From Pseudomonadota bacterium (GTDB lineage: Bacteria > Pseudomonadota > Gammaproteobacteria > Burkholderiales > Burkholderiaceae_C), in NCBI GenBank assembly GCA_023415035.1, contig JAEZLX010000246.1, positions 1 through 18,212 of the forward strand: a stretch of DNA of 18,212 nt, written 5' to 3'. Numbering within the stretch: position 1 is the first letter of the stretch; the number at the start of each line of letters is the position of its first letter. The position numbers and the translations under genes were made by a program. Under the pieces are notes generated by a model that had not been told where the DNA came from, made no database searches, and saw only the letters and a program-made list of their open reading frames with translations. Below, one piece after another: positions 14,679-18,212 of the stretch.

Positions 14679-15764
14679 GTGAGCGCGAACCGGCACACAT
14701 CATCGCAGGTTCGCCGTGTTTTCTATGTCAACGGTTTCGGCCGTCCGTCATTCGAGACGCGGCTGAAAGCCGCCGGTCCCTTCGATCTGCAGGGCATCAC
14801 GGCGGGGACACCTGCGCCGCAAGCAGAGACCATCGTGGCCGGGGCCCATGCCTACCAGGTCAGCTCGGGCACAAGCGAGATCCCGCCTCACTATCTGGTG
14901 AACGATGCCCTGCTGGATCGCGCGCCCTCGCTGTTGCTGGTGTCGACCATCGGCGCCGGCTATGACACGGTGGACGTGCCGGCCTGCACGCGTCGTGGCG
15001 TCGCCGTGGTGAATCAGAGCGGCGGTGCGAACGCACAGGCTGTGGTGGAGCACACGCTGGCGATGATGCTGGCCCTTGGCAAGCGCATGGTGGAGGCGGA
15101 CCGGTACACGCGGCGCACGCCCCATGTGCAGCGGCATCGCTTCGTGGGACACAACCTCGAAGGCAAGACACTGGGCCTCATCGGGTTTGGCAACGTCGGC
15201 AGGCGTCTGGCCACCGTGTGCTCGCAAGGCTTCGGGATGCGGGTGCTCGTGCACAGCACGCACGCGAGCGCCACGGCGCTCGAGGCCGCCGGTGCGCGGC
15301 GGGAGGCACTGCCGGGGCTGCTGGCCGAAGCCGACCACGTGGTGATCTGCTGCGCGCTCACGGACGAGACCCGTGGGCTGATTGGCGCGGCCGAGTTCGC
15401 GCGCATGAAGCCGGGGGCCTTTTTCGTGACCACGGCGCGCGGCGGCATCCATGACGAGCAGGCGCTGGTGCGGGCCTTGCAGTCGGGGCATCTGGCTGGC
15501 GCGGGCGTGGATGTCTGGGACGTCGAGCCGCCGCCACTGGACCATCCCTTGCTGGCGATGGACAACGTGATTGCCACGCCCCACATCGCGGGGGCGACCG
15601 TGGAATCGCGCGAGCAGGCTTCGGAAAGCGCGGTTGCCCAGATCGTGCAGGGCCTGCAGGGCTTCCGGCCCGCGAACCTGCTCAACCCCGAGGTGTGGCC
15701 GTCATTCATGAACCGGTTGCGCCAGACCTTCGGTGACCTGGCCGAAGGCACAGCCGATGCGTAG
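14679..15764 (+). CDS. NAD(P)-dependent D-2-hydroxyacid dehydrogenase (second copy)
   Basis: This 361-residue protein belongs to the D-isomer-specific 2-hydroxyacid dehydrogenase family. The nucleotide-binding motif is LGLIGFGNVGRRLA (165-178). The second strand ends VLVHSTHA, lacking the acidic residue that favours NAD, so NADPH use is possible. The catalytic residues are Arg254 (TTARGGIHDE), Glu283 (DVEPPP) and His302 (TPHIAG). The hinge-region substrate loop has STIGAGYDTVD near 89-99. The start is GTG 14679, with ACGGGAGA 7-14 bases upstream as the ribosome site. The MFS gene begins 9 bp after its stop, so the two form an operon. It differs strongly from the dehydrogenase at 9919-10929, so the two probably act on different substrates or directions. 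Confidence 0.92.
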   Translation: MSANRHTSSQVRRVFYVNGFGRPSFETRLKAAGPFDLQGITAGTPAPQAETIVAGAHAYQVSSGTSEIPPHYLVNDALLDRAPSLLLVSTIGAGYDTVDVPACTRRGVAVVNQSGGANAQAVVEHTLAMMLALGKRMVEADRYTRRTPHVQRHRFVGHNLEGKTLGLIGFGNVGRRLATVCSQGFGMRVLVHSTHASATALEAAGARREALPGLLAEADHVVICCALTDETRGLIGAAEFARMKPGAFFVTTARGGIHDEQALVRALQSGHLAGAGVDVWDVEPPPLDHPLLAMDNVIATPHIAGATVESREQASESAVAQIVQGLQGFRPANLLNPEVWPSFMNRLRQTFGDLAEGTADA

Positions 15765-15773
15765 GGGTGGTTC

Positions 15774-16958
15774 ATGCTGTGGCGAGCACTAGTCCTGGGT
15801 CTGATCACCGGATTCGGGCACGGATTCTTCTACTTCGGTGTCTCCGCCTTTGTGAAACCCTGGGGGACGGAGCTGGGGTTGAGCCGGTCGTTGGCCGCCA
15901 GTGCCGTGGCGCTGGGCCGTTTCAACGCGGGCTGGGTCACGCTGCTGGCCGGCGGCCTGGCAGACCGATGGGGTCCCCGCCGCGTGGCCGTGACCGGTTG
16001 TGCCATGACTGCCCTGGGCCTGGCGGGGAGCGCACTGTGTGCGCAGACCTGGCAGCTGGCTCTGTGCTGGGGAGGTCTGGCCGGTGTGGGGGTGGCGCTG
16101 GCGTTCACGGTGGTGCTGGACAAGGCGCTGATGGCGCAGTATCCGGCCTCGCAGCATGGCCGGGCGATGGGGTGGCGCTTTGCCGCGATCTCGGTGGCTT
16201 CGTTCGTCGCAGCGCTGGTGGCCGGTCTGTTCACCGATCTGTGGTCCTGGCGCGTCGCTTGCGGGATCTGGTCGATGGTGATGGCCGGCTGCGTGCTGTT
16301 GCTGCTGCGCCTCATTCCGCCATCGCCACCCCGCCAGGTCGGGCAGGGGGCGTCTGTGACACAGGGCATGACCCTGGGTGAAGCGCTGCGGACTGCAGAC
16401 TTCTGGCAGCTGGCCGCGGTTTCGGCGATCGCGACCGGCACCATGACGGGGGTGATCACGCATCTGGCGGCGCTGCTGACCGATCTTGAGGTGCCGACGA
16501 TGCACGCCGCGGTCCTGGTCAGCCTGACCATCCTGCTGTCGATGCCGGGCCGCCTGCTGGCCGGTTCGTGGGCCGACCGGTGGTCTGCCCACCGTCAGGC
16601 CAGGGGGGTGGCGGTGGCCATGGCCGTGCAGGGCCTGGCGCTTGCCTGGCTGGGAATCTGGCCGTCGACGGTCGCCGCGTACGCCTTTCCTGTCGTGTTC
16701 GGGGTGGCCACGGGTATCCATGGGCCGATGCTCATCGTCAGCCCGTCGCGCCGTTTCGGCACCCGTCACTACGGAGCCATCCAGGGGGCCGTCCTGCTGG
16801 TGCAGTCGGTGCTGACCGTCATCATTCCTGTCGCGCTGGGCGCCGCCCACGACCGCTTCGGTGACTACCGCGCGGGTGTGCTGGCCTGCGCGCTCCTGCT
16901 GCTGGCTGCCAGCGGCCTTTCCCTGCGCCTACGCCTGGGCGCCGACGTCCGTTCCTGA
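15774..16958 (+). CDS. MFS transporter, monocarboxylate/oxalate-formate type
   Basis: This 394-residue protein has about 12 membrane helices and looks like a major facilitator of the MCT/OFA type, which moves small organic acids across the inner membrane. The N-terminus GFGHGFFYFGVSAFVKPWG and the following LGLSRS...GRFNAGW are typical. The MFS motif A is GGLADRWGPRR between helices 2 and 3, with a partner GSWADRWSAHR in the second half. A hydrophilic loop near residues 180-200 separates the halves. ATG 15774 is preceded by TAGGGGTGG. It is cotranscribed with the D-2-hydroxyacid dehydrogenase just upstream, which suggests uptake or export of the acid that enzyme handles. Its exact ligand is not visible. 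Confidence 0.9.
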   Translation: MLWRALVLGLITGFGHGFFYFGVSAFVKPWGTELGLSRSLAASAVALGRFNAGWVTLLAGGLADRWGPRRVAVTGCAMTALGLAGSALCAQTWQLALCWGGLAGVGVALAFTVVLDKALMAQYPASQHGRAMGWRFAAISVASFVAALVAGLFTDLWSWRVACGIWSMVMAGCVLLLLRLIPPSPPRQVGQGASVTQGMTLGEALRTADFWQLAAVSAIATGTMTGVITHLAALLTDLEVPTMHAAVLVSLTILLSMPGRLLAGSWADRWSAHRQARGVAVAMAVQGLALAWLGIWPSTVAAYAFPVVFGVATGIHGPMLIVSPSRRFGTRHYGAIQGAVLLVQSVLTVIIPVALGAAHDRFGDYRAGVLACALLLLAASGLSLRLRLGADVRS

Positions 16959-16976
16959 AATTTTTGGGTCTGTCGC

Positions 16977-17005
16977 TTGACAGCAGCTGGCCGTTCTTTA
17001 ACAAT
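16977..17005 (+). promoter_or_regulatory. Predicted sigma-70 promoter for the CoA-transferase, with boxA-like sequence
   Basis: A perfect TTGACA -35 (16977-16982) is followed by a 17-bp spacer and AACAAT (17000-17005, four of six -10 bases). The segment GTTCTTTAACAAT (16993-17005) closely resembles the boxA antitermination element found in rRNA leaders. As it overlaps the -10 it may be a chance match. About 50 bases of AT-richer leader follow to the ATG. Confidence 0.5.
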
Positions 17006-17061
17006 AAACGCAATACCGAAATATTTTTCGCCACAGCGAATAAAACAGAGAGCGAGACACG

Positions 17062-18212
17062 ATGACGACTTCGCCAACGGCGTCGCACGGCCCCCTGCAC
17101 GGGGTTCGCGTGCTGGACCTCACCACGGTCATCATGGGTCCTGCGGCCACGCAGGTGCTGGGTGACCTGGGTGCCGACGTGATCAAGATCGAATCGCCGG
17201 CAGGCGACTCGATGCGCAACGTCGGCCCCTTCCGCAACCCGAAGATGGGTCCGATGTACCTGCAGGCCAACCGCAACAAGCGCTCGGTACTGCTGGACCT
17301 GAAGAACCCGGACGACCGGGCCACGCTGCTCGCGCTGGCGGCCGACGTCGACGTGGTGGTCAGCAACATCCGCCCGCAGGCCATGGCCCGCCTGGGCCTG
17401 GACTACGAACAGCTGCGCGAGGTCAATCCGGGCGTCATCTTCTGCATGGCGGTGGGCTACGGCAGCGATGGCCCTCACTCCGGCCAGGCCGTGTACGACG
17501 ACCTGATGCAGGCGGCTTCCGGCATCTGCGGCCTGTTCGGCCAGGTTGACGGCGCACCGCGCTACGCGCCGGTGAACATCTGCGACCGCGTGGTTGGCCT
17601 GTATCTGGTGATCGCCATCCTGGCGGCGTTGCGCCACCGAGAGGTGACGGGCGAGGGTCAGGAAATCGAGGTGCCGATGTTCGAAACCATGGTGCAGTTC
17701 GTGCTGGGCGATCACATGGGCGGTGGCGCCTTCGTTCCCCCGCTGGGCGACATGGGCTACCCGCGCCTGCTCTCGCGCACCCGCGGCCCGTACCCGACGC
17801 GCGACGGCCACCTCTCGCTGGTTGTCTACACCGATGCCCACTGGAAGGCTTTCTCGGCCCTGGTCGGCCAGCCCGACCTGATGGAGCGTGATCCGCGCTT
17901 CAAGAACCAGGCGACGCGCACGGTGCACGCCAACGAAGTCGGCCAGTTCGTGGCCGACCATCTGCCGATGTACACGAGCGCCGAGTGGACCGAGAAACTG
18001 CGCGCCGTGGACATTCCGGTCTCGCCTGTCAACGGTATTGCCGACCTGTTCGACGAGCCGCACCTGCGCGCCGTCGGCATGTTCGACGAGGTCGAGCACC
18101 CGACCGAAGGCACCCTGAAAGTGGCCCGCTTCCCGGTGAAGTTCGGTCGCACGCCGGCCAGCGTTCGCCGCCTGGCACCGAACCTGGGCGCCGACACCCA
18201 GCAGGTTCTTGA
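17062..18212 (+). CDS. CaiB/BaiF family (class III) CoA-transferase, cut by right edge
   Basis: The frame starts at ATG 17062, with GAGAGCGAGA upstream as ribosome site, and stays open to the window end, 383 complete codons; family members have about 390-430. These cytoplasmic enzymes move CoA between organic acids through an aspartyl-CoA intermediate. The N-terminal LHGVRVLDLTTVIMGPAATQ, LGADVIKIESPAGD, and NRNKRSVLLDLKNPD are diagnostic. The catalytic aspartate is probably Asp146 in GQAVYDDLMQAASG, and a C-terminal RTRGPYPTRDGHL follows. Codon use is strongly biased to CGC, AAC, ATC and CTG, unlike the CGG-rich catabolic genes to its left, which suggests high expression. It has its own promoter and may be unrelated to the GntR group. 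Its acid substrate cannot be told. Confidence 0.93.
   Translation, partial: MTTSPTASHGPLHGVRVLDLTTVIMGPAATQVLGDLGADVIKIESPAGDSMRNVGPFRNPKMGPMYLQANRNKRSVLLDLKNPDDRATLLALAADVDVVVSNIRPQAMARLGLDYEQLREVNPGVIFCMAVGYGSDGPHSGQAVYDDLMQAASGICGLFGQVDGAPRYAPVNICDRVVGLYLVIAILAALRHREVTGEGQEIEVPMFETMVQFVLGDHMGGGAFVPPLGDMGYPRLLSRTRGPYPTRDGHLSLVVYTDAHWKAFSALVGQPDLMERDPRFKNQATRTVHANEVGQFVADHLPMYTSAEWTEKLRAVDIPVSPVNGIADLFDEPHLRAVGMFDEVEHPTEGTLKVARFPVKFGRTPASVRRLAPNLGADTQQVL

Noticed and set aside
1..18212. Mobile elements, CRISPR arrays, tRNA or rRNA genes, or a defence system.
   Set aside because: I found no transposase, integrase, nuclease or repeat-spacer pattern, and no tRNA-like or rRNA-like sequence apart from the short boxA-like match.

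Overview
This 18.2 kb window is gene-dense, GC-rich bacterial chromosome with short intergenic gaps; no stretch over 300 bases lacks a gene. Two Bug/TctC-type periplasmic binding proteins, a NhaR-like regulator beside a YnfA protein, small enzyme-regulator clusters and strong C/G third-position bias all point to a betaproteobacterium of the order Burkholderiales, most like the Alcaligenaceae/Bordetella group. That assignment rests on family content and style, not on a marker gene. I see no rRNA, tRNA, CRISPR array, insertion sequence or phage gene.

Left part (1-4190, all + strand): the C-terminal part of alanine racemase, a SLAC1/TehA-type anion channel gene that looks broken by an internal deletion and frameshift, a TauE/SafE permease, a NhaR-like LysR regulator and a ynfA membrane protein. 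These look like ordinary housekeeping and stress genes.

Middle and right (4273-16958): an accessory catabolic region. An IclR regulator is translationally coupled to an alpha/beta hydrolase. An FMN 2-hydroxyacid oxidase (- strand) is divergent from a MmgE/PrpD protein plus a GlcD-like FAD dehydrogenase (+ strand). A minus-strand operon then reads Bug binding protein 2, Bug binding protein 1, class II aldolase/adducin protein, D-2-hydroxyacid dehydrogenase, with overlapping or nearly touching stop and start codons. Upstream of that operon is a HutC/UTRA-type GntR regulator, divergent from a second D-2-hydroxyacid dehydrogenase and a monocarboxylate-type MFS transporter. A CaiB/BaiF CoA-transferase with its own good promoter runs off the right edge.

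The main observation is a 12-bp near-palindrome, (A/T)TGTCCG(G/T)ACA(A/T), found three times and only in intergenic DNA. One copy is in the oxidase/PrpD divergent gap. Two copies, 20 bp apart, lie in the promoter of the Bug-aldolase-dehydrogenase operon beside the gntR gene. This suggests that the GntR protein controls both gene groups as one regulon. Together they could take up and break down an organic 2-hydroxyacid, using an L-type oxidase, a D-type FAD dehydrogenase, two NAD(P) dehydrogenases, a dehydratase/decarboxylase/epimerase-fold protein and an aldolase-fold protein. The substrate cannot be read from the sequence.
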